Assembly (NCBI GenBank): GCA_025200525.1
Contig: CM045761.1
Location: 103,144,182-103,208,181, forward strand
Length of the DNA stretch: 64,000 nucleotides
Direction: 5' to 3'
Source: Camellia lanceoleosa
Taxonomy: Eukaryota > Streptophyta > Magnoliopsida > Ericales > Theaceae
This document shows, piece by piece, positions 49,940 through 62,317 of the stretch (position 1 is its first letter; each line of letters begins with the position of its first letter). Made by a program: the position numbers and the translations under genes. The notes under the pieces were generated by a model that did not search any database, was not told the origin of the DNA, and was given only the letters and a program-made list of their open reading frames with translations.

Positions 49940-50289
49940 AAGAGGTCTTTGGTGCGGCGCCGCCTACAATTTCTGAGCCGGGCAGCAAGGAAGGCAGTTC
50001 GAATGGAGCAAGATGAACAAAGGATGGACTCCCTGATACACCGAGCGTTAACCACCATGGCACCGACTCAGCCGAAGCCACGAATCTTGTTACCACGGGC
50101 CGTAACAATCAATCGATGGATGTGGAGCACCACCGAGCAAAGAAGGAGCGAACCTAGCCCACCCTATAGAGATATCATCTCAACACAATCCCTCACCAAT
50201 GTACAACCCCGCTTCCCGGACAAAGCCACCGACTACCGATGAAGACCGATGAAGACTTTGATTGGTCGGAAATGAAAACTAATTTGAGG

Positions 50290-50549
50290 GGTAGTAAAAC
50301 TAGACTTTTGTAAGATCCACGATGAGGATCCTTAAGAATAAGATAGTTTGAACTTGTATGCGAGATGCTCTTGAATGTAACTCCGAGATGGGAGCCCTTT
50401 TGTAATGATGCCTATTATTATATATAAAAATGATGTGTTGATCTATGTTATTGATCGTTACTTGCTTTAGTGCACCCTAAGGAAATCAACCTTTATTTCA
50501 AATCTAAGTAGTAAGATTTTCTAAGATCGAAACCAACTCACCTCGTGCC
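50290..50549 (+). other. Non-coding spacer between leader ORF and gag in E
   Basis: This AT-rich stretch has TATATATAAA-like words and no open frame. Element D has a matching AT-rich spacer at about 58200-58460. Nothing further is recognised. Confidence 0.6.
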
Positions 50550-51480
50550 ATGAATGTAATGGTAGACACGCGAGCCAATGGCTATACCGAAACCAAAGAA
50601 CAATGTACGAAACCGCCCTGCATCAACACGAACCCATCCCCGCAGGGGCCGACATCCCCAACAACCTAGGTCATCAGATTTTGGAGGAACTAGGGCAAAT
50701 AAGGAACAATCGGCAGAATGAGAGGACTCGACTCTTTTCTGAGTTTCGGAAGCAGAGGCCTCCAAAGTTCACAGGCATACCGGACCCGAAAATAGCTGAG
50801 AGTTGGCTTCGGCAGATGGAGAAAATGCTAGACACTATGGGCATCACCGAGGCCGCTGATAGAATAGCTTTGGTAGTATTCGAGCTCGATGATGAGGCCG
50901 ACCATTGGTAGGAGTTGATGAAGAACACTCGTGACGTAGCAAGCCGGTCATGGAACCAGTTCAGGGAACTATTCTTAAATAAATATTTCCCAAGTACTAT
51001 CCGCTGGGAACGAGTCAAGGAATTTCAAAACCTGGAACAAGGAAATATGATCGTGACCCAAGATGTCGCAAAATTCGAAGAGCTAGCCCGCTATGCAACT
51101 AGGCTCGTGGCTAATGATGAAGAAAAAGCAAGGATGTTCGAGTGGGGACTAGACCTTACAATCAAGGGAAGAGTCCTTCCGCAACGACTCCCCTCATATG
51201 CCGAGGTGCTAGAGACGGCATTAGAATCTGAAAGGGAAGTGAACAACGCGAGAAAGGCATGGAACAAGAGAAGAGGAAGTCAGGCGACTATTGGACCTCA
51301 AAGGAACCCGAAGGGAAGCATGACCTCGAAGCCCTACTCCAGACCACAACCACAACAGCAACGACAGCAACCGCAACAACAGATTCAGAGAGGAGGCTAT
51401 CAAAGGTCAAGGACAAATCCAAAGGCTTTCATTGCCAACAGTTAGGGCACAAGAAGAGCGAATGCCCCCAACTCCCTCCA
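50550..51480 (+). pseudogene. gag: gag of element E, broken
   Basis: Gag forms the nucleocapsid-like particle of the element. An ATG at 50550 opens a frame, but most of gag reads in another frame from 50603: HQILEELGQIRNN, then RPPKFTGIPDPKIAESWLRQ and MEKMLDTMG. A TAG at 50909-50911 interrupts ADHW-ELMK where element D has a second Trp. Gag resumes with SWNQFRELFLNKYFP and WERVKEFQNLEQG, typical of the Retrotrans_gag family, then a Q/R-rich stretch (PQPQQQRQQPQQQ). The zinc knuckle at 51424-51465 reads GFHCQQLGHKKSEC in a third frame. Its first Cys is missing where D has CYHC, and a one-base loss near 51424 would explain both the frame change and the lost Cys. Confidence 0.85.
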
Positions 51481-51639
51481 TCTGGATACCAAGGAGGAGG
51501 TTCCGGAGCAAATGCCCAGGCATTAGGTGGGCAGAAGCCTTGGACAAACAAGACAGGACCTACCGGGCAGCAGCACCAAAAGAATGGAGGAACTCAGAAC
51601 GCCAAGGCCAGTGGCAACCAGAAGGCAACCGGCAGAGTC

Positions 51640-52100
51640 TTTGCCTTGCAAGAGGAAGAAGCGGACCCGTCTATAATTGAGGGTAATTTAGTACTATACA
51701 ACTCTTGGGTGCATGTTTTATTTGATACCGGTGCATCACATTCTTTTATATCCTCTGCTTGTGCTAAGTCATTAGAACTTGAATGTGAACCTTTAGAAAC
51801 TGCCTTAAGTGTAATGTCACCTATGGGAGGATGCGTTCGGGTAGGATTGATATGTAAAGACTGTAAGATAGGAATGTCGGACCTACGTTTAACTTGCACC
51901 TTCGTGTCATGGAAATGTCGACTTCGATATCATCTTGGGTATGGATCGTTGTCCGCCCACCGAAAGCAAAGGATCGATCGTCGCCGAAGAAAGTGGCAGC
52001 TCACACGCAAGATGGAACACGTTTCCAGTTTAAGGGGGATAGACAAGACCCCATGGCTTCAACAAAACATCGAACGCGGTGGCGTGATCAACTTGCGGGT
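51640..52100 (+). pseudogene. Protease region of element E pol
   Basis: The aspartic-protease active site VLFDTGASHSFIS is intact at 51715-51753, preceded by a GRVFALQEEEA linker after the zinc knuckle. The second conserved block (DIILGMD) is present near 51925-51950 in a different frame, and the frame changes again right after the Asp. This block is needed for the fold, so the protease as written is broken by small indels. It normally cleaves the Gag-Pol polyprotein. Confidence 0.82.
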
Positions 52101-53500
52101 AGAATAGCAAGTCTAATTCTAAATGAGGAAGGCCAAGGAAAGATAGAGCTTCCGCGCGTAGTGTGCGATTATGCAGATGTATTTCCTATGGAATTTCCAG
52201 GATTGCCACCAACCCGAGAAGTAGACTTTGGCATCGAGCTACAACCTGGAACTACCCCGATATCCATGGCTCCATATTGCATGGCACCAGCAGAACTGAG
52301 AGAATTGAAGACACAAATGTAGGAATTGCTCGAGAAAGGATTCGTTAGGCCAAGTACGTCGCCATGGGGAGCACCCGTGTTGTTTGCTAAAAAGAAAGAT
52401 GGGTCGTTGAGACTATGCATCGACATCACAACTCAATCGAGTCACGATTAAGAACCGATACCCACTCCCGAGGATTGATGATCTTTTTGACCAACTTAGG
52501 GGCTCAAGGTGCTATTCAAAGATCGACCTCAAGTCAGGCTACCATCAACTACGAGTCAAGGAGGAGGATATACCAAAGACTGCGTTTCGTACTAGATACG
52601 GCCACTATGAGTTTGTAGTAATGCCCTTCGGACTAACTAATGCACCGGCAGTATTCATGAGTTTGATGAATAAGATCTTTAGACCATACCTTGACCAGTT
52701 TGTAGTAGTGTTCATTGATGACATCTTGGTATATTCAAGGTCTGAAGAAGAGTATGAGCAACATTTAAGGATTGTCCTCCAAGTTCTTAGGGAAAATCAG
52801 TTATATGCCAAGGCAAGTAAATGTGAGTTCTGGTTGAATGAAGTAAAATTCCTAGGGCACATGGTATCAGAAAATGGGATTGCGGTGGATCCAACCAAAG
52901 TGGAGGCAGTATTAGATTGGAGACAACCAAAAACCGTGTCAGAAATCCGCAGCTTCTTAGGATTGGCCGGTTATTACCGGAGGTTCATCCAAGATTTCTC
53001 CAAACTAGCGAAACCAATGACTCGTATGACGCAAAAGGGAGTAAAGTATGAGTGGGACGAAGCTTGCGAAAAATCCTTCCAGGAGTTGAAGAAGAGGTTA
53101 ACTAGTGCGCCAATTTTGACCATCCCAGAACGAGAAGAGAGGTACACTGTGTATTGCGATGCGTCTAAAGAAGGGTTAGGTTGCGTGCTCATGCAAAATG
53201 GAAAAGTAGTTGCATATGGATCCAGGCAATTGAAACCTCATGAGCGCAATTACCGCACACACGACTTGGAGTTAGCAGCCGTGGTTTTTGCCCTAAAGCA
53301 ATGGCGACATTACCTGTACGGGGAACAATTTGAGATTTTCACAGATCACAAGAGCTTGAAGTATCTATTCACGCAGAAGGACCTTAACTTGAGACAGAGA
53401 CAATGGATGGAGTACCTTGAGGACTTCCAGCTCACTCTCTCATATCACCCCGATAAGGCCAACGTAGTAGCAGATGCTCTAAGTCGTAAGAGCGGAGGGA
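52100..53500 (+). pseudogene. Reverse transcriptase and RNase H of element E pol
   Basis: RT and RNase H copy the RNA into DNA. The RT approach (VVCDYADVFPMEFPGLPP, about 52155-52210) ends in TAG at 52320-52322 within KTQM-ELLEKGF. The finger block [20 protein letters not shown] follows, then a frame change near 52410. From about 52426 to 53709 one frame is open. It includes the RT block [12 protein letters not shown], the active site [10 protein letters not shown] (Asp pair at 52717-52722), [12 protein letters not shown], and RNase H with CDASKEGLG (53155), [21 protein letters not shown] and the ADALSRK end at 53470. Stop and shifts aside, the catalytic residues are present. Confidence 0.9.
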
Positions 53501-54605
53501 TGATGGCTAAGATCTCCGTCAAGGAATGGGATATGGTTAACACACTTGGTGAGTTCAGAATCCAAGTAGAATCTCGAGATACAAAGGCATGTCTTAGTGC
53601 GCAGAAGGTGATGCCTAAGTTGATGAATGAGGTCATGGAGGCCCGTATACGATCAAGAGGTAGCTTACATCAAGGGACGCTCGAGTCGAGAACCCATGTC
53701 CGTTGGTAAATCACCGACGGGAGTTTAAGATACCAGGTAGATTGTTTGTACCAAGTGACGAAGTTACTTAGAGAAAAGATATCAAGGAATGTCACCATTC
53801 GCATTTGCGGTACATCTAGGAGGGACTAAAATGTACCAAGATTTGAAGAGGCGACAGGAATGGGATGAAGAAGGAAGTGGCTAAATTTGTAGCGAAATGT
53901 CTGACATGCCAACAAGTGAAAGCCGAACATCAGAAACCAGGAGGAATGTTGCAACCTCTACCAATAGCCGAATGGAAGTGGGAGTATGTGATGATGGATT
54001 TTGTGACAGGATTGCCTAAGTCACCTAGAGGGCGCGACGCTATATGGGTAATAGTGGACCGTCTTACCAAGTCAGCACATTTCTTACCCTATAAGATGAC
54101 CGACACCTTAGAGTCTATGTGCAGACTCTACATTGGGGAAATCATTCGACTACATGGAATTCCGGTATCTATTGTGTCAGATCGTGATCCACGATTCACC
54201 TCTCGATTTTGGGGAAGCCTGCAGGAGGCTCTTGGTACAGAGTTATGTTTTAGCACCACCTTTCACCCGCAGACAGATGGACAATCTGAATGCACTATCC
54301 AGACGCTCGAGGATATGCTGAGAGCTTGCGTAATGGATTTTCAAGGAAGTTGGGAACGACACCTACCCCTAATTGAATTCGCCTACAACAACAGCTTTCA
54401 AGCTAGCATCGGTATGGCACCCTTCGAAGCATTATACGGACGACCTTATAGATCGCCGATTTGTTGGACGGAAATGGGAGACGCAAATCTGGTAGGACCC
54501 GAACTTGTCCTGGAAACTACTGAGAAGGTCAAATTGATCCGACAACGGTTGAAGACTACTCAGGATCGTCAGAAGAATTATGCGCATGGAGGAGGAGACC
54601 ATTGA
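53500..54605 (+). pseudogene. Integrase of element E pol
   Basis: Integrase inserts the DNA copy. The region from 53500 to 53860 is the RNase H-integrase linker and the start of the HHCC finger, in more than one frame. The Cys pair CLTC (53898-53909) and [12 protein letters not shown] follow in one open frame, 53865-54605. The catalytic triad is intact: Asp in MMDFVTG (53997), Asp in SDRDPRF (54180) and Glu in DGQSE (54288), with 35 residues between the last two. [19 protein letters not shown] and MAPFEALYG follow. The frame breaks at about 54590 after KNYA. Confidence 0.9.
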
Positions 54606-55055
54606 TGTTTGAAGTAGGCACCACGTGTTCCTAAAAGTGCAACCCAGCGTGAGTCGTGACGTTTTGGGAGAAAGGGAAGCCGTCACCACGATATATTGGA
54701 CCTTTCGAGATATTGGAAAGAGGGCGAAGTAGCATATAGACTAGCTCTACCCCGCAGCTAGCGTGAATCCACAACGCCTTCCATGTGTCTATGTTGAGAA
54801 AATACATCACGACCCATCACACGCCCTCAAATGGGAAGATATCACCTTGACAAGGATGTTACATTTAAAGAAGGACCAAGAGTAATACAAGACAGTCGAG
54901 AGAAGAACCTCAGAGGCAAGACGGTTCACTTGGTAAAAGTACTATGGCGTCACCGGGGAATTGAGGAATCTACTTGGGAGCGCCAGGATTGGGTGAAGGC
55001 AAATTACCCCGAGCCAAGGCAAGATGTAGCTAAATTTCGAGGACGAAATTGTTTT
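54600..55055 (+). pseudogene. Integrase C-terminus and chromodomain-like tail of E
   Basis: Fragments in several frames match the stretch after integrase in A and B (EVAYRLALP at about 54725). From 54831 one frame reads DVTFKEGPRVIQDSREKNLR, then VHLVKVLWRHRGIEESTWER and KANYPEP. This corresponds to the chromodomain-like tail of chromoviruses, thought to steer integration to modified chromatin. The conserved nucleotide motif AAATTTCGAGGACGAAATTG (55032-55051) overlaps its end. Confidence 0.75.
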
Positions 55056-55066
55056 AAGGGGATAGG
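55056..55066 (+). other. Polypurine tract of element E
   Basis: AAGGGGATAGG lies one base before the 3' LTR start TGTAAGGCCCC, in the place of the plus-strand primer. Confidence 0.8.
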
Positions 55067-55067
55067 T

Positions 55068-57636
55068 TGTAAGGCCCCTAAATATGTATTTAGTTCTCGC
55101 ACCCTAATGATGAATTATTTTCTTAAAGCCATCGCTACTTGAATTAATTTGAATCTTGTCAGTTAGCAATTGCTATTTTTATTTTTATCAAAACAGAAAT
55201 TCCCTAACCTAATTTAATTCTACCTAGGTTACATGTATTTGACTTCAAGCCCTCATTTATATAAATATATATATTATTTCAAAACTTGCCCCCAAAATAG
55301 TAATTATATCTTGTACCATGGTATGCCATCAATCTTGCATATATATATATGTGTGTGTGTATATACACCTTGAGGGATGTGCCTAGGACCTAAATTAATA
55401 AAAAAATTTACCCCATCACACTCCCCCAAGGCTAGCCCTCCTAGGGAAGGGAGAAAGGAGCCAATTTTCCAAGATGATGATTATGAAATCCTAGAGAAAT
55501 ACAACCTAGTGATCTACTTAGGATACAAAATCCAAGAATTGGTTTTATTACAACTAGATTTGGCTTAACCAATGGAACAAGCCTCCTAAGACCCTTCTAT
55601 TCCTTTAGAATTCAAGAAAAATCCTAACTTTCCATCCAATCCCAACTAAAGGGCTTTTATGTCCTTTTACCCCAAATTTGTCTATATATACCACACCCTC
55701 CCTAGCTTGCAAATATACACACAACACACTCACTCACACACATTTTGGTTAGAAAGAGAGAGGAGAGCAAGGAAGAGAAATCTAGAGGAGAAGAAGGAGG
55801 AAGAAAAGAGAGTTTCTTGTGCAAAGCTTGGAGGGTAAGCCACCAACACAACCCTCTCTTCATTTTCTTTTCTAATACATGTTTTTAAAGATCCTAAATA
55901 AAGTTTCAGATCTGTTATTATCAAGCTCCTATGTTAAAAATACTAAGATTTGAGTATTGTCTACATCTCTCTTGTATTCTACCCATTTTGGCACAAAACG
56001 ATCTTCTTTTGTACAAATCTCTCAACTTTTCAAGGGTACTCTTTCAAACAAATTTTCTGAGTTAAACATGTGATAGTTAGCATATTTTCTTCACAAAAGA
56101 AATGAGACTTTCCCATGGTGGAATCCCCTTTTTATAATTTTTCTTGTTTTGGGCATTCTACCTTAAAACCTGTTTTTGCAGTCAACTTCCAAAAATTCCA
56201 AAAAAATGTAAAAAAATATTCTGAACCTCTATTTTGTGTCAAAACCTTCCTTAATGAGTTATCTTTCAACTAAAATTGGTTTCATCGAAAAACATTGAGT
56301 GGTTTGCAAGAAAATCAAGGTTTCGTAACAGTCAACAGAACTGGGCAGATTCTGGACAACTCTGGACAGTGCTGGACTATTTTCTAAATAATTTAAAATC
56401 GGGAAAAGCAATCCCATTTCCGAAAAATGTTCTAGAAACTAGATCAAATTCTCTACGAACCATAGGAAAACCGAGTCCGGTGGATGATCCTAAGTAGTCC
56501 TTTCATATTAACCTTCATGTGATGTTAAATATGGAAATTTGTTATGTTGGATGTTTTATGCTCTTGTATTCATGAAAATGTTTAATGGCTTATTATCATA
56601 TCTTGGCATGATGTTGTATGGGTATGTTATGTTATTTATCTTCTTATCTTGAGAAGGCATGCTTATGTGGATTTTATTTTATTGTTTAGTTGGACTAACC
56701 TTGACTTAAAACACTTAATTCAACGGGAAACCTAATTGGGTGGGTATTGGGTTTTAACACTTGAGTTATGAAAAGATGATAATATGCGATATGTGGTTGT
56801 TGGGATGCTCACTATTCGGGTTAAAATCTTGCGCAAGTGGTTTTCGGACCCTTGAACGGAGCAATTGTATACGCACCTAGGTGGTTTGGTGTAAGGAGGA
56901 TTCGGCAAGGCCCTATTTTTACCATCTTTTGAGGCCCGCGTTGGCACTACGCTGTATATAACCGTTGGTAGGCATCCGAGGTTAGTTCTGCACCAAAGCA
57001 GCAAAGGAGGGGGCTTACCGAATAATCCGCGTCCGATTCTTGTGGTCGGGAGGACGGAATCTCTTTGGGGGATTTCTAGTTACTAACATCTAACTCAACT
57101 CTTAATGTATTTATTTGTTTATTGGAGTATCATGCTTTACTACTTGGTGCTATAAATGTGATTGTGTATTGGACCGAAAAGGGTGGATGTGTGTGTGTTT
57201 ATCGGCATTCAAAGCTCACTACGATCATGCCAGTGACGGCGTAACTCAGAGCGGAAGACGACGAGCCGAAACCTTTGAAGACTTTTGGCTATCTTAGGAA
57301 TACTAGAAGTTTCTTTTTGAATATTTTTGTAAGACTCATATGAAGCTTAAAACTTTCTTTTGGGATGTAATGTAATGGAACAATCTTTTTAATCAAGTAT
57401 AATTGTGGTTGTTATGTATCTATATCCTATGTATAAACCTTATCGTTGCTTATGAGACCTTGTGCCAATGCCTTGTAAGATCTGTCAAAAAGGTAGTGCG
57501 CTGCCTAAAAAAGCTGGACTTAGAAGGGAGGCTATTTTGACTCCTCCATGATCTGGATCTTACCGGTTATTGACCATAGGACTCACTAGTGACTCTCCCT
57601 TGACTGCAACCTATAGTGTAGAATCGGGGCGTCACA
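55068..57636 (+). repeat. Element E 3' LTR
   Basis: This 2569-bp LTR is collinear with the 5' LTR (TGTAAGGCCCC to GGGGCGTCACA). Differences include an 11-bp unit missing from the CTGG repeat and several small changes around 56750-57280. AACTT follows at 57637. Confidence 0.95.
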
Positions 57637-59378
57637 AACTTAAAAGAGACTAATAATAAAAACATTTTTCTACCGTAAGATGTCATCAAGCAATGGCTAA
57701 ACGCACGACGTTAGCAACGATACATGGAGGGTTTTCCATTTCTAGGGTAGGAGAGCTTTGTCTATCAGCACCCTCCACATCAGACGACAATTTGAGTTCG
57801 CCACGAGGAAAAGATCATCAAGGAAATACAAAAGATAGAAGAAGATAATTTTTATTACAAAGATGGATCGAATCCATCTCTAATCCGATGATGGCTACAA
57901 AGACCAAAGCCGGGAAGCAAAGTGGACACTCTACATGGAACAGGATGACCAGAAGTTAACCACACTAATACATCATGCCTTGTCAGATGGAGCACAATTT
58001 AGGAGCCCTAGGAGGTTGACCAACCTATGGAGATCGAGCTGTAATCAGTACAACTAGGAACCAAACTTGCTTTCCCTATTAATATGTCATTTGAGTACAC
58101 TCCCCACTCTCCCTTCTATACACCGGGACAAGTAGCCGACTCATTAGAGGATGAAGACTAGAGGAATACTCCGATTGGCTCAGGAGTAACTAGGACTAGA
58201 GTAGGAACTTATGTGCTTATATGTAAGCTGTAATGGTTAAAGTGTGGATATAACACACTTCGGATGTTATATGTAACCTTCTGTACTGACGCCTATATAT
58301 ATATGAAGTTGCATTGTGTGTTTCCTATATCTGTTGTTTACTACTTGCTCTTATTATTTCAAATACCCCAGGACGATTAAACCTTAAGTACAAGACTAGT
58401 TAATTATTCTTGAGAAATTGTCTCCATAGTTAGAACCTGACTTATGTCTTACAACGTGCTATGAACAAAATTTTAGATAAATGTGCCAATGACTATATTG
58501 AAACAAGTAACAATGCTCGAGCACATGAACAATAGCATGCTAGGAATACAATACCAAGGAATCAACACCCTGAGAATGGACCTAGACATGCAGGGTTAAA
58601 ATCCCAAATCACATTGGGAACCAAATTCTGGAAGAATTGGAACAATTGAAAAATAGTAGGACCATCTCTTTTCAGAATTTAGGAAGCCAATGCCACTAAA
58701 ATTTACTGGAGTACCCAACCCAAAAGTCGTAGAGAATTGGCTTCGCCAGATTAAAAAGATGCTGGATACAATGGGAGTTACTGAGCTTATCGACAGTATT
58801 GCCCTAGCTAGGTATGAATTAGATGATGAAGATGACAATTGGTGGGCACTAATGAAAATCACCCGCAATGTTGCCATTATGATCTAGGAGTAATTCAAGG
58901 AACTGTTTTTTAGGAAGTATTTCCCTAATATTGTCCGATAAGAACGAGTCCTGGAATTCCAAAAGCTTGAGCAAGAAAACATGACTGTGGCATAATACAC
59001 TGTGAAATTTGAGAACTGGCCTGCTATGCTACTCGATACGTAGCGGGTGATGAGGAAAAGACAAAGAAGTTAAAATGAGGGCTAGACCCTACAATTAGTG
59101 GAAAGCTTTTACCATAGCGGCTCCATACCTACGCTAAGGTACATGACATGACCTTAGGTTTTGAATGAGAAGTGGTTGACGCCAAAATGATTTGGAATAA
59201 CAGAAAGGGAAATCATTTGTAAGACCGTAGAGAAACCACATGGGAAACAAGTCACAAAATTCTTAGTCCAGACCACCATCACAACAACAACGATAATAAC
59301 CACATAAACATAATCATAGAGGAAGTTTTCACCAAAATCGTTAAAACAAATTCAATGCTATCATTGCCAGCAACTAGG
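57637..59378 (+). pseudogene. Element D: leader ORF remnant and gag remnant
   Basis: The interior of D resumes after the duplicated AACTT. An ATG at 57680 opens MSSSNG and meets a stop; matching leader sequence in broken frames continues to about 58230, then an AT-rich spacer. Gag starts near 58462 (MNKILDKCANDYIETSN) and is recognisable in MPLKFTGVPNPKVVENWLRQ (58690), MLDTMG and DDNWWALMK. The WW keeps the Trp that is a stop in E. It ends within the knuckle CYHCQQLG at 59356-59378, where element F is inserted. Many stops make it a clear pseudogene, older than E. Confidence 0.82.
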
Positions 59379-62273
59379 TGTAGCTCGCCTTTTTTGCACC
59401 CCCTTTCGGAAGTTTGAAAGAAAGCCCTACAGTTTGGACTCCTGCGATTTTGAATCTAATCTCACAAGTGCAATGTGAAATTGATAAACACCAAAGAGTC
59501 CAAATTCAGCAAATCTTTTGAAAAATTGATTTTGAATCAAAAATGCCAAAATTGGACTACTTTGCCAAGTACAGACTTGCCACCTAAATATTTTATTTTG
59601 GAGAAATTTAGGAAACCCATGACTCGTGCCAAAGGCCACGTGTCCGTCATCACCAAAGTTGCCTTGGCTCGGGAACTTAGGTATGAGAGGGGAAGGTCCT
59701 GAATTGAGCACCCCCGCTTGCCCGATCGAAGATCGACCTCTACTAATTATGATATGATTCTTATGTACATTATGTGCTCTTGTTCCAGTTATTAGGCCAG
59801 CTTTACTATGTGATGCGCACAAGCAAGTATAGACTAAAATTGTAAGAATTAGAACAACTCAATTTCATGTTTGTTTTGTGAAAGGTGTTTGAATTTGCCA
59901 CCTCAAGTGGGCTTAAAGTTTGTGAATTCGCCACTCAACAAAGTTGGCTTAAAATTGTGAATTTGCCACTAGACATAGTGTGCTTAAAATGTACAATTGT
60001 TGAATTGTTCCAATTCAAACAACAAGCCTTCATCCACAGTATTCAAATAGTTTTATCAAGTAAGCATTACTAGTCGTGGCAATCACTTACACTCATGCAA
60101 GTATGCTAAACCGTTAAAAACTCACCTAGTACTCCAAGCTAAGATAAACAAAAGAGTTAGAAAAATATGTATGATTTCCTAACTGTACAAAATGTCTAAT
60201 TCAACACATGCAACAATGCAATTAATAGGCTCGGCTATTAATATGGCATATGATTCAATTAAATGACATGCAGTCTAAGCATGTATTCAAAGAATGTATT
60301 GAAATGACAATGCGGTTAGAATCATGCGCCGAGCCTCGGTGCAAGCAGTACGAGATGAATGGATGCAAGCATGAGGTATGCTAGTTGAAATGTGATGCTC
60401 CTAAACTAACCATCAAAACAGTAAGTAAAAGGGAGAAAGACATGGGGTTGGAAGACATACACATTGTTACATTTTTCTCTCATGAAAGAGAGTACGAATG
60501 AATAACTAAGCTAAGCTAATTAAGCTAATTATTACAAACCGAATAAATAGCTGAACTAATTAAATAATTATTCTTACAACACTTGAATTAACTAGCTAAC
60601 TAACTAATTTAAATAATTACAAAACAATTGCAACTAATGATTAAATTAACTAGACAAAGCTAATTGCTGCTCCACCTCAGGAAATGAAAGATATGCATAC
60701 GCATGCTCTGTTTTCACCCAAAAAGACCTCTGCTTCACTCTCAAAAGCCTCTGCTTGCAAAATTGAACACTTCTAGAACAATTTTGTCGCCTCTACTTAA
60801 CATTCTCGCCGAGGTTTGCATCAAGGCCACCACCATCGGTAAAACTTGTCGGCCACCTGCTGGCCATGGAAGTGGCGTGCCGGCCATCAATGGTGCACTG
60901 CCAACCACCTGCCGGCCACTAATGCACCGTTCTTCTTCATCGCAATAGAGGACAAACAAAGCAAAAAGAGGGTATTCCTACGTATTGATTGCACAACTCA
61001 CCCCTCCTTTTCATGCACAAATCCAAGGAGTTATGAACTTAAGCCACAAACCACCAACTCAAGCAATTTCATTACATGATAGCTTGTGACTCAAGATGTG
61101 CAAGTTCAATAAATGCAAAGTGTGACAGACAAGAACCATCACCCTATCATGCATGATCAAGGGCAATGGAGACCTAGGAAACTTGACACATTTTATCACT
61201 TTGAGTATGAAATGTCTCAATGTTCCTTGTGTTCAATTAATGTCCGATTGAACACATAACGCGTAAGATATTATCTTGCTCACTTTTAATCCCAAGTTTT
61301 AATTACTCTTTTTAACTTACCAACCATTCTTTAATCCAATTAAGTCACAAGGTGAATTAAAGTCCTCTAATTGAAAGAAAGCTCAAAACACAAGTTGCTT
61401 TGGGTATGAAAGAAGTATCGTACCATTGGCAATGAACCCCCTAAGGGATTAAATCATTAAGTATGAAACCTCAATTTCAAACTTAGGCAAACAAGTGACT
61501 TGAAACTACTTTCAAAGAAAAATTAAAAGCCAAGAAAGGAGGAAGGTTGCAGAGATGATTAGTGCTGAAATTAAGTGTGAAAAGCATCAAAAACATGCAA
61601 TCAACTCAAAGAAGTGGTATCTAAAGGCCTAAAACACCAAGCTTGTGAGGACTATTACACTATAACTATGCAATACAAGACTCAAACGCAACAACCAACC
61701 CAAAATAGAGTTAAAACAGCCTAAATTAGAGGCTAAAACATGCTAGAATAAAGCTACCAATAGCTAGAAAATTAAGCTAAAGCATGGCACCAACTAAGCT
61801 AGCAAACAAGACACAATGAGGGGAGGCTAACCTCTCCATTTTCGGACTTTAAAACATGATTTTTACCACTGAAAAAGCTCTAAAATTCAGTGGTTGAAGA
61901 TTGAAAAAAGATAGTTTTAAAGTGGGAAACACAAGTGGGGAAGCCTTACAAGCAAGGTACAAAAAAGGGTGAATCACCCCTACCTTAAAATGGCTTCGAA
62001 TCACAAATTTCAGCCCACTTTAACAGAGTTTTTATAACCCAAAAACAACTAAAAAATAGTGAGAAAAATGTAGGAAAACAAGTATGCAAAGTGAGCTAAC
62101 AAAGAAAATATTATACCTCTTGAAAAGAAGAGATTCTAGGCAACAAGTGAAGCCAAAACCAACTTCAAAAGGTCCAAGCAGACCCCAAGTAACCTCAGCT
62201 CAAAGGTGATCAAATTTGGTTAAACAAGTATAGGCAAGAGTGTAGTGTAAGTAGGCAAAAGTGTAGAGAATTT

Positions 62274-62317
<44 letters not shown>

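Larger units (their letters stand above)
47009..57636 (+). mobile_element. Element E: structurally complete Ty3/gypsy chromovirus
   Basis: This 10,628-bp element has a 2600-bp 5' LTR, an iMet PBS, a leader frame, gag, protease, RT-RNase H, integrase, a chromodomain-like tail, a PPT and a 2569-bp 3' LTR, flanked by AACTT. It lies inside the leader of its older relative D. The LTRs differ by roughly 1-3% by eye, partly at CAG/CTG sites, so it is fairly young. Long LTRs, iMet PBS and the C-terminal chromodomain-like region suggest the Tekay/Del lineage; that lineage name is inference. The coding region has several stops and frameshifts, so as written it is not autonomous. Confidence 0.93.

Noticed and set aside
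50909..50911. TAG in gag as a programmed read-through signal
   Set aside because: It falls in the middle of gag where D has a Trp codon, so a nonsense mutation is simpler.
60703..60948. Overlapping plus and minus frames at the F LTR motif group
   Set aside because: Open frames on both strands arise from GC-rich repeats; there is no conserved product.
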